A stretch of DNA of 40,799 bases from contig JAGXOH010000003.1 of assembly GCA_023659985.1 (NCBI GenBank), forward strand, positions 1 through 40,799. The letters are read 5' to 3'. This DNA is from Candidatus Falkowbacteria bacterium LH_S3 (GTDB lineage: Bacteria; Patescibacteriota; Patescibacteriia; Patescibacteriales; JAGXOH01). Positions 40,706-40,799 of this stretch are shown in pieces. The position numbers and the translations under genes were made by a program. A model generated the notes under the pieces. It was given only the letters and a program-made list of their open reading frames with translations, made no database searches and was not told where the DNA came from. Each line of letters starts with the position of its first letter. The first letter of the stretch is position 1.

Positions 40706-40799
40706 ATGTCAAATAGACTGAAAAAAATTGTTCTTTTAGCCGGAGATATTATTTTTTTATATGCATCTCTTTATATCGCTTTATTTCTTCGGTATCTGC
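40706..40799 (+). CDS. start of a membrane protein, probably undecaprenyl-phosphate sugar transferase (partial)
   Basis: Only the first 31 residues are in the window: a short basic start (SNRLKKIVLLAGD) and a hydrophobic helix (IIFLYASLYIALFLRYL). This opening is typical of WcaJ/WbaP-type polyprenyl-phosphate sugar-1-phosphate transferases with an N-terminal membrane bundle. The catalytic domain is outside, so the call is tentative. Confidence 0.5.
   Translation, partial: MSNRLKKIVLLAGDIIFLYASLYIALFLRYL

Overview
Organism. The window looks like a chromosome segment of a Patescibacteria (CPR) bacterium, probably Parcubacteria-like; this is inference from gene content and style, because no rRNA is present. 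It is AT-rich and compact. It carries a minimal-cell set: CCA-adding enzyme, short HPF, SecA, RmuC, bS20, RlmN, ribosome recycling factor, DNA polymerase III delta', MurA, MurI, UppS and a site-2 protease. It also has CPR-style surface proteins, a minor-pilin block and a four-helix-bundle (S23-type) protein. TGA serves as an ordinary stop (MurA, PilV-like, PilX-like), so the UGA=Gly code of Gracilibacteria/Absconditabacteria does not apply. Almost no gene has a Shine-Dalgarno sequence; starts follow A/T-only leaders.

Left half, + strand (0.1-25 kb). cca-hpf-secA-rmuC and a nucleotidyltransferase-like gene are followed by a 0.5 kb repeat array, an O-antigen-ligase-like protein and an M16 peptidase. 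From 10.5 to 13.5 kb lie six tRNA genes (Ile, fMet, Phe, Pro, Val, Ala), rpsT, and one foreign-looking gene with a consensus promoter, a long leader and a strong ribosome site. Next come a ComEC-type metallo-beta-lactamase-fold protein, an S23-type gene whose start has been lost into a repeat, a 976-residue secreted repeat fibre, a cupredoxin-like protein without copper ligands, an 802-residue LamG/DUF2341 surface protein, and four pseudopilins in the fimT-pilV-pilW-pilX order. Intergenic DNA between 7 and 25.4 kb is filled with degenerate 7-bp tandem repeats and tiny hairpins arranged as a modular repeat system.

Right half (25.4-40.8 kb). murA, a PEGA-domain protein and murI lie on the + strand, then almost everything is on the - strand: uppS, DUF167, rlmN, a small membrane protein, an accessory island (31.4-35.9 kb), tRNA-Pro, a holin-like protein, rseP, frr, a BNR-repeat lipoprotein and holB. 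The + strand of a probable undecaprenyl-phosphate sugar transferase begins at the right edge. The base composition of the + strand appears to change from G-rich to C-rich near 25 kb, where the 7-bp repeats stop, which could mark a replication terminus.

The most unusual part is the accessory island. It holds a lone PurD-like ATP-grasp protein, a NYN-domain nuclease, a broken GIY-YIG gene, a Csx3-like (CRISPR ring-nuclease family) protein with no CRISPR locus in view, and a decayed XRE regulator. Two copies of a 170-bp module (about 95% identical) each encode a back-to-back promoter pair. One promoter drives a protein gene on the - strand. The other drives a predicted 72-nt small RNA on the + strand, with a conserved 7-bp hairpin and a diverged but structurally intact terminator. 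This RNA-gene pairing is the best candidate here for an undescribed system.
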